NCBI RefSeq assembly: GCF_017351175.1
Contig: NZ_JAFMPN010000015.1
Coordinates: forward strand, 56,522-120,521
Direction of reading: 5' to 3'
Origin: Desulfovibrio sp. Huiquan2017
GTDB lineage: Bacteria > Desulfobacterota > Desulfovibrionia > Desulfovibrionales > Desulfovibrionaceae
Length of the DNA: 64,000 nucleotides
The notes below the pieces were generated by a model. The model made no database searches and was not told the DNA's origin. It was given only the letters and a program-made list of their open reading frames with translations. Shown here piece after piece: positions 8,121 through 17,955 of the stretch. Made by a program: the position numbers and the translations under genes. The stretch's first letter is position 1. Every line of letters begins with the position of its first letter.

Positions 8121-10091
8121 ATGCGATTTAAGGATTGGGGCCTGCGCTTCAAAATACTCGTACCGACTTTTGCCATCGTATTCATTCTGATAGCTACCAG
8201 CACGGTTATCATGACCCTGAAAGCCAACGATATGGCTGTGAACCAAGCCGAGGATCTGTCCCGCGACCGGGCCCGGGGCTACGCCTTCGAGGTCAAGCAG
8301 ACCATGGACATGGCCCTGACCGTGACCCGGGCCCTGGCAAACATGTTTGAGCAAGGCGCGGTCTATCCCCGCGTGCCGGATCGCGAATTCCTGGACTCCG
8401 TGCTGATCAGCACGCTCAAGCGCAATTCCGGCCTGGCCGGAGCGTGGTGCGCCTTTCCGCCCAACGCCTTCGACGGCCGCGAAGACTACTACAAGGACAA
8501 ATACAAGGGCGCCTACCGCAACTGGTATTACCGTGACGGCGACAACATCGCCACCGTCCTCTCCGGGGACGGATTCGAATCCGAGGTCTGGTTTTCCGAC
8601 GCCATGGCGGCCAGTACCGATACCTTGACCGAACCGTACAAGTGGGAAACCGACGGCAAGACTTTCTGGCTGGCCTCCACCGGGCATCCGGTGAAGAAGG
8701 ACGGCCGGAATATCGGCGTGGTCGGCGTGGACTTCTATCTCAACGACCTGGAAAAGATCGTCCTGGCCATCAAGCCCTTCGGTGTGGGGTATGCCTTCCT
8801 GGTCACCGGGCAGGGGGCTATCGTCTCCCACCCCGAGAAGGAATGGGTGGGCAAGAACCTCAAGGAGGTCCTGGGTGAGCGCAGCGACGCCATCCTCCAC
8901 TCCATTCAGTCCGGCAAGCCCCTGTCGTATGAAGTGACTTCACCCGTGGACGGCGCCATGTCTTTTGTGGCCTATTCGCCCATCAAGATAGGCTGGGCCG
9001 ACAAGTACTGGGCCCTGGCCGTGGTCACGCCCATGGAAGTCGTGCGCGCTCAGGCCGACTCCTTCGCCAAAGTCAGCTCGGCCATCGGCGTGGTCACCAT
9101 CCTCATACTGCTGGCCGTCCTGTGGTTCATCGCGCGGATCATTACCGCCCCGGTGGCCAAGAGCATATCCCTGGCCCGCTCCCTGGCCGACGGCGATCTG
9201 ACCCGCGACATCGACGTTCACCAGAAGGACGAGGTCGGCAAGTTGGCCGACGCCTTGCGACATATGGCCGAACGGCTCAAGGGAGTCATCGGCAACGTCT
9301 CGGGAGCCACGGCCAATGTGGCTTCGGGCAGCGAGGAACTGTCCGCCTCGTCCCAAAATCTGGCCTCCGGGGCGAATATGCAGGCGGCCAGCGTGGAAGA
9401 GGTTTCCGCCTCCATGGAGGAGATGGCTTCCAACATCCGGGCCAATGCGGAAAACGCGGTGGAGACCGAACGGATCGCCACCGATGCCGCCCGTCGGGCT
9501 GAAGAGAGCGGTCAGTCCGTTGAACGGGCCATGACCGCCATGAGCGACATCGCCGAACGCATCTCCATCATTGAGGAGATAGCCCGCCAGACCAACCTGC
9601 TGGCCCTGAACGCGGCCATCGAGGCGGCCCGCGCCGGGGAGCATGGCAAGGGCTTCGCCGTGGTCGCAGCCGAAGTGCGCAGACTGGCCGAGCGCAGCGG
9701 CGTCGCCGCCGCCGAGATCAGTGATCTGTCCGGTTCCACGGTCAGCCTGGCCAAGGAGGCCAGCGGTCAGCTCGACCAGCTGGTCCCGGATATTCAGCGA
9801 ACCGCCCACCTGGTCCAGAAGATCGCGGCGGCCACCGCCGAACAGGAGGCGGGAGTGGGCCAGATCAACGACGCCGTCCAGCAGCTCGACCAGGTCATCC
9901 AGCATAACGCCACGGCCTCGGAAGAAGTGGCCTCCACCTCCGAAACCCTGGCCGGAGAGAGCGCTCAGCTGCAGGAGGCCATCGGGTTCTTCCGCTTGGG
10001 GACAACCCAGGCCGCGCTTCCGCAGCCGTCGAAGGGGACTGGCACAAGACGGAAGGGGCCGGATAAGAAAGACGACTTCGAACGATTCTAG
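8121..10091 (+). CDS. Methyl-accepting chemotaxis protein with Cache-type sensor
   Basis: A 656-residue chemoreceptor. Transmembrane helix 1 is at about residues 11-33; a large extracytoplasmic domain of Cache type follows ([18 protein letters not shown], then [20 protein letters not shown]), and helix 2 is at about 320-342. A HAMP linker comes next, then the signalling domain whose hairpin tip contains [20 protein letters not shown] near residues 490-510. It clusters at the pole and controls CheA; the Cache domain usually binds small organic acids or amino acids. The C terminus ends in lysine/arginine-rich DKKDDFERF without a recognisable CheR tether. No che genes are nearby. Confidence 0.94.
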   Translation: MRFKDWGLRFKILVPTFAIVFILIATSTVIMTLKANDMAVNQAEDLSRDRARGYAFEVKQTMDMALTVTRALANMFEQGAVYPRVPDREFLDSVLISTLKRNSGLAGAWCAFPPNAFDGREDYYKDKYKGAYRNWYYRDGDNIATVLSGDGFESEVWFSDAMAASTDTLTEPYKWETDGKTFWLASTGHPVKKDGRNIGVVGVDFYLNDLEKIVLAIKPFGVGYAFLVTGQGAIVSHPEKEWVGKNLKEVLGERSDAILHSIQSGKPLSYEVTSPVDGAMSFVAYSPIKIGWADKYWALAVVTPMEVVRAQADSFAKVSSAIGVVTILILLAVLWFIARIITAPVAKSISLARSLADGDLTRDIDVHQKDEVGKLADALRHMAERLKGVIGNVSGATANVASGSEELSASSQNLASGANMQAASVEEVSASMEEMASNIRANAENAVETERIATDAARRAEESGQSVERAMTAMSDIAERISIIEEIARQTNLLALNAAIEAARAGEHGKGFAVVAAEVRRLAERSGVAAAEISDLSGSTVSLAKEASGQLDQLVPDIQRTAHLVQKIAAATAEQEAGVGQINDAVQQLDQVIQHNATASEEVASTSETLAGESAQLQEAIGFFRLGTTQAALPQPSKGTGTRRKGPDKKDDFERF

Positions 10092-10105
10092 CGCATGGGC
10101 GCAAT

Positions 10106-10136
10106 CGGGGGGACGCCTGGCGTCCCCCCGCCTTTT
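10106..10136 (+). terminator. Intrinsic terminator after the chemoreceptor
   Basis: A 12-base arm CGGGGGGACGCC (10106-10117) is matched by GGCGTCCCCCCG (10119-10130), followed by CCTTTTC. The very GC-rich stem with a short T tract ends the chemoreceptor transcript. Confidence 0.75.
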
Positions 10137-10195
10137 CATCTTCCGGGCCGGGTGCTAGGCTGGGCGCACCAAAACCGCAACAAGGATGTCTCTGC

Positions 10196-11308
10196 ATGGC
10201 TTCAAAGGTCTATTTTTGGAATTTGCGGGCTTCGTCCAAGGCCCCGTTTGGCAAGAGGATGCGCAGTCTGCTCAAGGCCGCCCAGGCGGACAGGAAGATC
10301 AGTGAAGGCGATCTGGCCGCCGTCAAGGTTCACTTCGGCGAAGAGGGCGTGACCGGCTTCCTCCGCCCCCTGTGGGTCAAGCCGATTCTGGATTTCATCG
10401 CCGAGTCCGGGGGCAAGCCCTTTTTGACCGACGCCTCCACGTTGTACGTGGGCCAGCGCGGCGAGGCCGTGTCCCACTCCCTGTGCGCGGCCCGGCACGG
10501 ATGGGATCCGCTCGTGCTCGGCGCCCCCGTGGTCATCGCCGACGGTCTACGCGGCGAGTTCGAGACCGCCGTGCCTGTCCAGGGCCGCCACCTCGACGAG
10601 GTCTACATCGCCGGAGCCGTGGCCGAGGCCGACTTCCTGGTTTCGGTCAATCATTTCAAGGGGCACGAACTGGCTGGCTACGGCGGCGCGCTCAAGAATC
10701 TCGGCATGGGCGCGGCCTCCAAGAAAGGGAAGATGCAGCAGCATTTCTCCACCGGCCCGATTCTCAATCCGGACAACTGCGAGGCCTGTGAGGCCTGCCT
10801 GCGCGCCTGCAAGACCGGTGCGCTGTTCATCGACGACACCACCGGCAAGATCGCCCTCAACCCGGAAAAATGTGTGGGCTGTGGCGGCTGTTTCGTGGCC
10901 TGCCGGCACGGCGGGCTTCAGGTCAACTGGAAGGTCGGCGTCCAGGACTTTCTTGAACGCATGATGGAATACGTCAAGGGCGTGCTGGCCACCAAGCGCA
11001 CCCCCTGCCTGCACGTCAACTTCGTCATGGACGTGGTTCCGGACTGTGACTGTGTGGGCTTCACCGACGCCCCCATCTGCCCGGACATCGGCGTGCTCGT
11101 CAGCTTCGATCCGGTGGCCGTGGACCAGGCTTCCATGGACCTTGTCTCCGCTGCCCAGCCCCTCTATCCGAGCCAGCTTCCCTTCGGCGTGGTCCCGGGG
11201 CAAAACAAGTTCCTCGCCATCCACCAGCATGTCCCGCCGGACTTCGGCCTCGGTTATGCCGAGGAGCTTGGCCTGGGCACGCGGGAATACGAACTGGTCA
11301 ACATGTAG
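10196..11308 (+). CDS. DUF362 domain protein with two [4Fe-4S] ferredoxin motifs
   Basis: A 370-residue protein of the DUF362 family with an embedded bacterial ferredoxin domain. The cluster-binding motifs are CEACEACLRACKTGAL (about residues 196-211) and CVGCGGCFVACRHGGL (about 224-239). The rest includes VKVHFGEEGVTGFLRPLW and VNHFKGHELAGYGGALKNLG, typical of DUF362. Members of this family are common in anaerobes; their redox reaction is not established. It is monocistronic, with hairpins before and after it. Confidence 0.88.
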   Translation: MASKVYFWNLRASSKAPFGKRMRSLLKAAQADRKISEGDLAAVKVHFGEEGVTGFLRPLWVKPILDFIAESGGKPFLTDASTLYVGQRGEAVSHSLCAARHGWDPLVLGAPVVIADGLRGEFETAVPVQGRHLDEVYIAGAVAEADFLVSVNHFKGHELAGYGGALKNLGMGAASKKGKMQQHFSTGPILNPDNCEACEACLRACKTGALFIDDTTGKIALNPEKCVGCGGCFVACRHGGLQVNWKVGVQDFLERMMEYVKGVLATKRTPCLHVNFVMDVVPDCDCVGFTDAPICPDIGVLVSFDPVAVDQASMDLVSAAQPLYPSQLPFGVVPGQNKFLAIHQHVPPDFGLGYAEELGLGTREYELVNM

Positions 11309-11318
11309 AAACGATCGA

Positions 11319-11355
11319 CGGGCCGACGCGGAAACGCGTCGGCCCGGTTTTTTTG
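11319..11355 (+). terminator. Strong intrinsic terminator between convergent genes
   Basis: A perfect 12-base stem CGGGCCGACGCG / CGCGTCGGCCCG (11319-11330 and 11335-11346) with a GAAA tetraloop, followed by a run of eight T. It ends the DUF362 gene and lies just before the 3' end of the convergent epimerase gene. Confidence 0.92.
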
Positions 11356-11386
11356 GAAAGGAGAGGGGGCTGCTGGAGCCCCTTTT

Positions 11387-12292
11387 CTATGCCAGCACGT
11401 CGCGCAGGGCGTCGGCCAGGTCCGGGAACTGGAAGGAGAAGCCCGCATTGGTGAGCCGTTCGGGCAGGGCGAGTTGGCCGGAGAGGAGGACCTCGTCGGC
11501 CATTTCGCCGAAGAGGAGCCGCAGGGCCTGGGGCGGGACAGGAGCCTTGTAGGGCCGCTTTAGGACGGTTCCGAGGGTGTGGGCGAATTTTTGGAAGTTG
11601 ACCGGATGCGGCGAACAGAGGTTGTAGGGGCCGCTGGTCTCGGGGTTCTCCATGAGAAAACGGATGGCCCGGACCTCGTCCTTGAGGTGTATCCAGGAGA
11701 CGCCTTGGAGTCCGGTGCCGGGATGGCCGCCGAGGTAGTACCTGAAGGGCGTGAGCATGCGCGCCAGGGCGCCCCCGTTGCCGAGGACCATGCCGGTGCG
11801 GATGATGCAGCGCCGGGTGCCCATCTTTTCGAGGGGCGCGGTGGAAGCTTCCCATTTCCGGGCGACCTCGGCCAGAAAGCCGGTGCCGGACTCGGCGTAT
11901 TCGTTGATAGGGTTGGTCCCGCACGGGCCGTAGAAACCCACGGCCGAACCTTGGATGAGTATGCCCGGGGGGGTGCCGACCTGCTTCACGGCCTCCAGGA
12001 TGCGTTCCCCGGCCCGGATCCTGCTTTCCAGGATGCGCCGCTTGCGTTTGCGGGTCCAGCGTCCGCCCGCGATGTTTTCCCCGGCCAGGTTGACGATGGC
12101 GGTATCCGGACCGAGCACGTCGGGCCAGTCGCCATTGTTCCAGGGCATGCCGATGACGCCCCCGTTCTCGAACACGGTGGCGACCTTGCCGGGATTGCGC
12201 GAGAGGATGAGGATTTCCCACCCGTGTTCCCGCAGTTCCCTGACCAATTCCCTGCCGATGAAGCCGGTTCCTCCGGCGATTACAGCACGCAC
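11387..12292 (-). CDS. TIGR01777-type NAD-dependent epimerase/dehydratase family protein
   Basis: A 301-residue extended short-chain dehydrogenase. The N-terminal dinucleotide-binding motif is AVIAGGTGFIGRELV, and NLAGENIAGGRWT, QGSAVGFYG and an RTGMVLGNGGALARM stretch match the TIGR01777 (YfcH/SDR39U1) family, in which the usual YxxxK active site is altered. I chose the GTG at 12292 so that the Rossmann motif falls at the N terminus; an in-frame GTG at 12334 would add 14 residues. The substrate of this family is unknown. It is the last gene of the minus-strand run that includes the binding protein and NtrY. Confidence 0.85.
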   Translation of the reverse strand: MRAVIAGGTGFIGRELVRELREHGWEILILSRNPGKVATVFENGGVIGMPWNNGDWPDVLGPDTAIVNLAGENIAGGRWTRKRKRRILESRIRAGERILEAVKQVGTPPGILIQGSAVGFYGPCGTNPINEYAESGTGFLAEVARKWEASTAPLEKMGTRRCIIRTGMVLGNGGALARMLTPFRYYLGGHPGTGLQGVSWIHLKDEVRAIRFLMENPETSGPYNLCSPHPVNFQKFAHTLGTVLKRPYKAPVPPQALRLLFGEMADEVLLSGQLALPERLTNAGFSFQFPDLADALRDVLA

Positions 12293-12407
12293 GTCGAACT
12301 CACTTTGTCTGCGTTCCAAACTCGGTACGCGCACAGGATAGCACGTGTCTGAGGTTATTGCCAGACGCTAAAATATTTTAGGTGGTTGGACGCGCGGAAA
12401 GAACCGG

Positions 12408-13415
12408 TCAGTCCACGTAACGGACGGGCTCGGCGGCCCGGGTGACGCTGTCCGGGAGATGGATGTTCCAGCGTCGCAGGCCGGAGCGGCTGAAGAGGAA
12501 CTGGCCGTCCTTGGGCGTGACGGGGTAGAGGCTGCCCGCGGGCTCGCCGTCGAGAATTTTGAGAACCAGTTCGGCGGCGGCCTCGCCCTGTGGCCGGCCG
12601 GAGTTGACCAGCCCGCCCACGGCCCGGTCCGGGCCCACGGAGAAGTCCCAGTAGCCGAAGACCGGCACCGAGGCGTTGGCCGAGGTCCAGGTGATGACCG
12701 TGTCGTAAGGCACGTGCATTCCCTGGTCGTCGGTCAGGCTGTGGTAGAGTCCGGCAAAGATGGCGTTGTAGCCCCGGTCTCCGGCCGAAAGCACGGCCTG
12801 TTGCCATTCGGCGAAGGTTCCGACCTGCCGGACGTCGGCGCTCGTCCCACCGAGCTTCAGGGAGGTCTTGTCTTTGAAGGCGGTGTTCATGATCACCTGG
12901 GAGGTCGCCCCGGAGTCAAAGAGGATGAGGCTTCGCTTGAGCTTGGGACCCATGATCTCGCGGAGGAATATGAGCGAGCGTTTGTACAGGGGGCGTTCCA
13001 GCACGCCGGTGGCCCCCTCCATCCCGCCGAGGTAGGTTCTCGGGTTCTGATTCACGCCCAGGAAGACCAGGGGAATGCCTTTGCGCATGACCCTCGGTCC
13101 CAACAGTCTGACCGCGTTGTCGTCGGTCAGCACGACCACGTCCGGTTTGGCTGCCTCGATGGCCTGCCAGGCCCGTTCGGCGGCGTCCCGGTACGCCTCG
13201 GGCGGGATGCGTTTGGTATCCATGTCGAAGCCGTCAATGCGGGCCCGGGACGCGAGCCGTTCGCGCAGGGCGTCGTTGTGCGCCCGGACCCAACTGTGGT
13301 TGATGTCGTAGCTGTTGACCACCATCACGAGGGCGGTTTCGGCCGAGGACGGCCGAGGAAACGCGAAGAGCCCCGAGAGGGCGGCTATGGTGATGACGGT
13401 TATGGCATAACGCAC
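12408..13415 (-). CDS. Periplasmic ABC-type substrate-binding protein (PF04392-like), orphan
   Basis: A 335-residue protein with an N-terminal signal peptide (hydrophobic residues 5-19, cleavage predicted after PSSA). The body, with VMVVNSYDINHSWV, PDVVVLTDDNAVRLLGP and GIPLVFLGVNQNPRTYLGG, has the two-lobed fold of the PF04392 group of ABC substrate-binding proteins. An AAAGGAA ribosome binding site precedes the GTG start. No ABC permease or ATPase is adjacent. It follows the NtrY-type kinase gene by about 120 bases, so it may deliver a ligand signal to that sensor rather than to a transporter (inference). Confidence 0.75.
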   Translation of the reverse strand: MRYAITVITIAALSGLFAFPRPSSAETALVMVVNSYDINHSWVRAHNDALRERLASRARIDGFDMDTKRIPPEAYRDAAERAWQAIEAAKPDVVVLTDDNAVRLLGPRVMRKGIPLVFLGVNQNPRTYLGGMEGATGVLERPLYKRSLIFLREIMGPKLKRSLILFDSGATSQVIMNTAFKDKTSLKLGGTSADVRQVGTFAEWQQAVLSAGDRGYNAIFAGLYHSLTDDQGMHVPYDTVITWTSANASVPVFGYWDFSVGPDRAVGGLVNSGRPQGEAAAELVLKILDGEPAGSLYPVTPKDGQFLFSRSGLRRWNIHLPDSVTRAAEPVRYVD

Positions 13416-13533
13416 GGCGATTCCTTTCGATGTTTCGAAGGGCGCGGCATGCGGCCTTTCAAGAAGGCGGTTATCATATTTTTGAGGTTGGAAACAACCG
13501 TCCTTATCTTGGGCCGCCGGGGGGAGGCGACGG

Positions 13534-15726
13534 TCAGGCGTCGTGCAGCTCGACGATGAAGACCGTGCCTCGGGGATGGTTGGAGGCGGCGCGGACCATG
13601 CCGCCGTGATCCGAGACGATGGACCGGACGATGGTCAGGCCCAGCCCGGTGCCGCCTTTTTTCTCGGTGTAGTAGGGCTCGAACATGCGCGAGGAGTCCT
13701 TGGGCAGGCCCGGGCCGTTGTCGGCCACGGAGATGGTCACGGTGCCCGCGTCCCGGTCGTGGGTGGCGGAGATCTGGACCTCGCCGTCCCGGGCGTCCTT
13801 GAGCGCCTCGGCCGCGTTGGTGAACAGGTTGATGAGCACCTTGCGGATGCCTTCGCGGTCGAAGGGGAACTCGCCGATCTCGGTGGAGAGGGAGAGATCC
13901 CACTTGATCCGGCGATGGGTGTTGGCGAACATGGCCGTGACCTCTTCGAGCAGCGGAGCGAGCTGGTCGGGCCTGGGCTGGACCTCGGGCAGCTTGGCGT
14001 AGGCCGAGAACTCGGTGACCATGTTCTGGAGCCGCTCCACCTGGTTGACGATCAGGCCGGTGCATTCGTCGAAGGTGTTCTCGCCGATGCGCCCCCCGTA
14101 TTTGCGTTGCAACCGTTGGGCGGACAGCTTGATGGGCGTGAGCGGGTTCTTGATTTCGTGGGCGATGCGCCGCGCCACCTCGCGCCAGGCCGCCAGCCGC
14201 TGGATCTTCTCCAGTTCGGTGATGTCTTCGAACACGGCCACGTGACCCGCGTCCCGGCCGCCCACGTTCTTGAGCGAAACCACGTTGACCAGCACCTTGA
14301 TGAGCTTGCCGCGCACGGGCAGGTCGAGCTGCCGTTGCCAGACCCCGCCGGGCTTGGTGGACAGTTGGGTCAGCGCTTCTTCGACCATGGACGCGAAGTC
14401 GCCGGACAGGAAGCGGTAGGGGACCTTGCCGATGAGAAATTCGCCGGGAATGCCCAGGATGCTCTCGGCGGCGGTGTTGACCGTGCCGATGCGTCCCTCG
14501 GCGTCCATGGAGATGACGCCCGAGGTGATGTTGTTGAGCACGGCCTCGATGTACTGCCCGCGCCGCTCCAGCTCCTGGTTCTGCTGGGCCAGGCGCTCGT
14601 TGGCTTGCTGCACGGAATGCTGGCTCTGCTCCAGATCTTCGGCCATGCGGTTGAAGGACTGGACCAGGAAGCCGAGTTCGTCGTCCGAGCGATCCTCCAG
14701 GCGCACGGACAGGTCGCCGCGTCCGATGCGCTCCGTGCCCGCGGCCAGAGCCTGGACCGGAGCGGACAACTCCTTGGCCAGCCGGAACCCGAACCAGATG
14801 GCCCCCAGGATGATGAGCAGGGCCATGACCCCCAGGGTCAGGTACAGGTTCATCTTCCACGGGTATTTGCGCGTCTTGAGTTTTTTGTACTCGTCGAGGC
14901 CGCGCACGATCTGGTCGAGGCGGTGCAGCAGCCCCTGGCCCACGGTCTCGCCGAGCACCAGGTAGCCGGTCTTGCCCTCATCGACCGGAGTCACGCCGAG
15001 CACGAGGTCCGAGCCGGGCTTGGGGATGATGGTCGTCCACGAGCGGGGGTCGGCGCGCAGGGACTGCCAGTCGATCTTTTCCTTGATCTCGGGCCAGGCT
15101 TGGCTCCATTGGCCCGTGGCGTGGGTGTTCTGCTCGTTGCCCTCGGGAGTGATCACGCCCACCAGGCTGAGGTCGTACTCGTCGAACTTCCTGTTCAGGT
15201 AGTTGTCCATTCCCTTGCCGCCCCAGGCGAACTTGGAATCGATGATATCCTTGATCATGACCGCGCCGCGCCGTTCCAGGCGGTCCTGGGCCGAACCGTA
15301 GAAGGCCCGTCCGAGCTCCAGGGCCTGCTCCATGGATTCCTCCACCTGGCCCTTGAACCAGTAGTCCACCGAGGTCTGCACGAACTTCACCGAGACCAGG
15401 TAGATGAGCACCGTGGGGATGAGCGACAGCGAGATGAAGGCCAGGACCAGCCGCGTGCGCAGCTTGGACCCGAGCACCCGGCGGCGGCGTTCCAGGACCA
15501 GGCGCACCGCGTTGCGGGCGACGTAGAAGAGCATGGCCAGCAGGAAGACCACGTTCAGGATGAGCAGGTTGAGGATGAGGTAGTAGTCGCCGCTGAGATA
15601 TTTGAGCTCGGCCCAGGTCAGCCCGGCGATGAGCACGATGAATATCAGGGCGATGACGTACTCGCGCCGGTGTCTCCGTTCGTCACTGCGGCTGGTGGAG
15701 CTGATGCGGATCGGGTCGGGCGTCAC
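13534..15726 (-). CDS. NtrY-like membrane sensor histidine kinase
   Basis: A 730-residue sensor kinase. Three transmembrane segments lie near the N terminus (about residues 22-41, 47-70 and 93-114), then an extracytoplasmic region, a fourth segment near 293-317, a HAMP domain, a PAS domain (about 385-480), the HisKA dimerisation helix with the phospho-accepting H523 in AHEIKNPLTPIKLSAQRL, and a C-terminal ATPase domain with DNGPGLP and GGTGLGLTIV. The architecture matches NtrY. The usual adjacent NtrX-type response regulator is missing from this locus. It starts 12 bases after the DUF4390 gene, a pairing seen in other Proteobacteria. Confidence 0.92.
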   Translation of the reverse strand: MTPDPIRISSTSRSDERRHRREYVIALIFIVLIAGLTWAELKYLSGDYYLILNLLILNVVFLLAMLFYVARNAVRLVLERRRRVLGSKLRTRLVLAFISLSLIPTVLIYLVSVKFVQTSVDYWFKGQVEESMEQALELGRAFYGSAQDRLERRGAVMIKDIIDSKFAWGGKGMDNYLNRKFDEYDLSLVGVITPEGNEQNTHATGQWSQAWPEIKEKIDWQSLRADPRSWTTIIPKPGSDLVLGVTPVDEGKTGYLVLGETVGQGLLHRLDQIVRGLDEYKKLKTRKYPWKMNLYLTLGVMALLIILGAIWFGFRLAKELSAPVQALAAGTERIGRGDLSVRLEDRSDDELGFLVQSFNRMAEDLEQSQHSVQQANERLAQQNQELERRGQYIEAVLNNITSGVISMDAEGRIGTVNTAAESILGIPGEFLIGKVPYRFLSGDFASMVEEALTQLSTKPGGVWQRQLDLPVRGKLIKVLVNVVSLKNVGGRDAGHVAVFEDITELEKIQRLAAWREVARRIAHEIKNPLTPIKLSAQRLQRKYGGRIGENTFDECTGLIVNQVERLQNMVTEFSAYAKLPEVQPRPDQLAPLLEEVTAMFANTHRRIKWDLSLSTEIGEFPFDREGIRKVLINLFTNAAEALKDARDGEVQISATHDRDAGTVTISVADNGPGLPKDSSRMFEPYYTEKKGGTGLGLTIVRSIVSDHGGMVRAASNHPRGTVFIVELHDA

Positions 15727-15738
15727 GAGTTGGCCATC

Positions 15739-16326
15739 CTAAAAGGTGAAATCCAGTTGGAAGGAGTTGTCGGCACCGGGGTCCCAGGACCAGAAATAGA
15801 GAAAACGCATGACCCCTTCGGGCGCGTCTTCCTCGTTCATGGAGGTGTGCAGGCGCAGGGAGTATTTTTTGCCCTTGTCGAGCAGCGTCCACGAGCCGAT
15901 CGTGGCTTCGATGGTTCCCCACCCCTGGTCCAGGATTTTACCCAGATCCTTGTCGCGCAGGGGATTTTCCCGGCCGGGCAGGGTCATGACGAATTCCTTG
16001 GTCAGCGAGTCGAAGCTCAGGCGGCTGCGGAAATGGACTTCGGTGATCTTCCGGTCCAGCCAGTAGTCGCGCGGCTCCAGCAGGCTGACCTCGCACTTGA
16101 GCACCAGCACGACCCCGTCCTCCAACTCGCCCTTTAAAATGGGCTTCTCCTCCACCGCGATGCCGAAGAGCGCGGTCAGCCTGCCGTGCTTGTTGGCCAG
16201 GGTCGGGGCCATCAGGCTCAGGCTCTGGGCCAGGGCCGCGCCCGCGCAGAGAAACACGGCCAGGAGCGCCGTCGGGATGAGGATGGCCGGACACGTTCCG
16301 GCCCGCTTGCTGTAAGGGATGCGCAT
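15739..16326 (-). CDS. DUF4390 domain protein with signal peptide
   Basis: A 195-residue exported protein. The ATG at 16326 gives a clear signal peptide (hydrophobic core about residues 15-31, cleavage after AGAALA); the frame extends further upstream but that part overlaps the divergent Usp gene. The mature part includes GIAVEEKPILKGELEDGVVL, LEPRDYWLDRKITEVHF and LYFWSWDPG, matching DUF4390, a family of unknown biochemical role encoded next to NtrY-type kinases. It is the first gene of the operon with ntrY and could be a periplasmic accessory to the sensor. Confidence 0.82.
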   Translation of the reverse strand: MRIPYSKRAGTCPAILIPTALLAVFLCAGAALAQSLSLMAPTLANKHGRLTALFGIAVEEKPILKGELEDGVVLVLKCEVSLLEPRDYWLDRKITEVHFRSRLSFDSLTKEFVMTLPGRENPLRDKDLGKILDQGWGTIEATIGSWTLLDKGKKYSLRLHTSMNEEDAPEGVMRFLYFWSWDPGADNSFQLDFTF

Positions 16327-16442
16327 TATTTCTGTGGATGTATCAGCACCCGTTTTAAAGGACAAGTCTGGACCCTTGTCTTTTCCCCGTCCAGCAGGGT
16401 ATGGCTGGATGCAGGATTCCACCCCGCAACAGGAGTTCCCCC

Positions 16443-17327
16443 GTGCAGAAAGAACTGCTTCTCGCCATCGGCGACGACCGCGCCGCCTCCTACAATCTCC
16501 GCTTTCTCAAGGATGTCTTCGACTCGTTCTGCGACCTTAAGCTGACCTTGTTCTACGCCGCCCCCCGTTCCGCCCTGTGGGACAAGCAGGACGCAGGACT
16601 GCCGCCCGGGGACGACGCAGTGAGCGAGTTTCTGGCCCACAAGAAGGGCAAGGGCAGGAAGGCCCTGGAGGACGCCAAGCGCTGGATCACCGACATCGCC
16701 GGGTGCGACGGCCGCAACGTTCGCACCAAGATCGTCCACTCCCGCCTGGGCACCGCGCGCGAACTTATCTGCGAGGCGCGCGAAGGCCTCTACGACGCCC
16801 TCATTCTCGGCCGCAAGGGCTTCTCCTGGTTCGAGGAGATTTTCGAAAATTCCGTGTGCCATGAGCTTCTCTGGCAGGATCTCGATTTTCCCATCTGGGT
16901 CTGCAAGCGCCCTTCCCAGGTCTCGCGTCGGAATGTGCTCCTCTGTCTCGACGGCTCGGACCCGTCCCTGCGCATGGCCGACCATGCGGGCTACATGCTC
17001 GCCGAGGAACCGCGCCATTCCTTCGTCCTCTTTCACGTGGCCCAGAAGGGCTACGCGGAAGCGCGGTCCGAGCACATCTTCGGCCAGGCCCTGACCCTCC
17101 TCGCCGACCACGGCGTGTCCGAGGACCGCATCGAAATCAAGATGGTCACGGGCGGCAACGCCTACAAAGCCATTCTCAAGGAGGCCCGGGCCGGACATTA
17201 CGCCGCCGTGGCCGTGGGCCGACGCGGCGAGGGCGCGCAGACCCGCAAGGAAACCCTCTTTCCCAGCACTGTTTGCGTCAATCTCCTGCGCCAGTTGCAG
17301 GAAACCGCCCTGTGGATCAGTAAATAA
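16443..17327 (+). CDS. Tandem universal stress protein (two UspA domains)
   Basis: A 294-residue cytoplasmic protein with two Usp domains (about residues 1-150 and 155-294). Each ends with a nucleotide-binding-like glycine motif: LGRKGFSWFEE in the first and VGRRGEGAQTRKETLFPSTV in the second. The GTG at 16443 is chosen because AGGAG lies 8 bases upstream and it starts directly with the first beta strand (KELLLAIGDDRA). Usp proteins bind ATP or act as stress-linked regulators; the target is unknown. The promoter region is shared with the divergent DUF4390 gene. Confidence 0.86.
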   Translation: MQKELLLAIGDDRAASYNLRFLKDVFDSFCDLKLTLFYAAPRSALWDKQDAGLPPGDDAVSEFLAHKKGKGRKALEDAKRWITDIAGCDGRNVRTKIVHSRLGTARELICEAREGLYDALILGRKGFSWFEEIFENSVCHELLWQDLDFPIWVCKRPSQVSRRNVLLCLDGSDPSLRMADHAGYMLAEEPRHSFVLFHVAQKGYAEARSEHIFGQALTLLADHGVSEDRIEIKMVTGGNAYKAILKEARAGHYAAVAVGRRGEGAQTRKETLFPSTVCVNLLRQLQETALWISK

Positions 17328-17330
17328 ACA

Positions 17331-17390
17331 AAGCGGCGTTCCGTCCGCCGCTGCGCCCCCTCAATCAGGACATTGAGAGGGGCGCTTCTC
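17331..17390 (+). terminator. Two consecutive hairpins after the Usp gene
   Basis: AGCGGCG/CGCCGCT is followed at once by a longer stem in which GCGCCCCCTCAAT (17353-17365) pairs with ATTGAGAGGGGCGC (17372-17385) with one bulge, then CTTCTCTTTG. The second hairpin is the likelier terminator. Confidence 0.7.
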
Positions 17391-17660
17391 TTTGTAACGT
17401 CGTCCATCCCTTCCGCTCCCTGGATAAAAATCGTCCGCCGGGAGCCGGGTGCCCGCCCTTCGGGCGCGTCCGTGCGCGCATTCTCCCGCCGCCTTGCGCC
17501 GTATCGGGCTTTGGCCTCTGCGCTTTTGAATCTCCATCCCTGTCAAGTTGATTTTTTATACCTCTCAAGCGCTTTTCCCATACATTCGCCGACATTTCGG
17601 GGTGGGTGGAAAAACCGGGCCTATACTCCTGCCAAACACTTTAACAGGAGGATTTCACCC

Positions 17661-17954
17661 ATGGGAGGATCTGGATCTTTGATAGGCAGCGTGTTCGACG
17701 GATTGACCCAGCTGCTCAGTCCGGACCGGGGCGACGATTCGAGCGAAGCCTTGAAGGAGGAGCGGGAGGCCCGGGAGCGCGAGCAGGCGCGCGAGGAGGC
17801 CGAGGAGCGCAGCCAGAAACGGGAAAAGGTCCTGGAGGCGCGCCAGATCGAAAGCAGGCGCAAATCCGAGAGCCTGCTCACCCAGGGCGCAGCGTCGCTG
17901 ACGGGTGCCCCGGAGGTTTACGGCAAGGCCCTTAAGACCAAGTTGGGGGAGTAG
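17661..17954 (+). CDS. Small phage-type protein upstream of portal gene (97 aa)
   Basis: A 97-residue protein with a glycine-rich start (MGGSGSLIGSVFDG), a strongly charged central stretch rich in E, R, K and A (about residues 30-75) that should form a long helix or coiled coil, and a C terminus ending GKALKTKLGE. An AACAGGAGG ribosome binding site precedes the ATG. The portal gene starts 1 base after the stop, so it belongs to the phage morphogenesis cassette. Small proteins of this kind precede the portal gene in several podovirus-like cassettes; I cannot name a specific function. Confidence 0.7.
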   Translation: MGGSGSLIGSVFDGLTQLLSPDRGDDSSEALKEEREAREREQAREEAEERSQKREKVLEARQIESRRKSESLLTQGAASLTGAPEVYGKALKTKLGE

Positions 17955-17955
17955 C

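Noticed and set aside
13543..16137. An 864-codon open frame on the plus strand opposite ntrY
   Set aside because: It is the antisense of ntrY and DUF4390, its composition is typical of GC-rich shadow frames (runs of G, D, H, V), and no ribosome binding site or family is seen.
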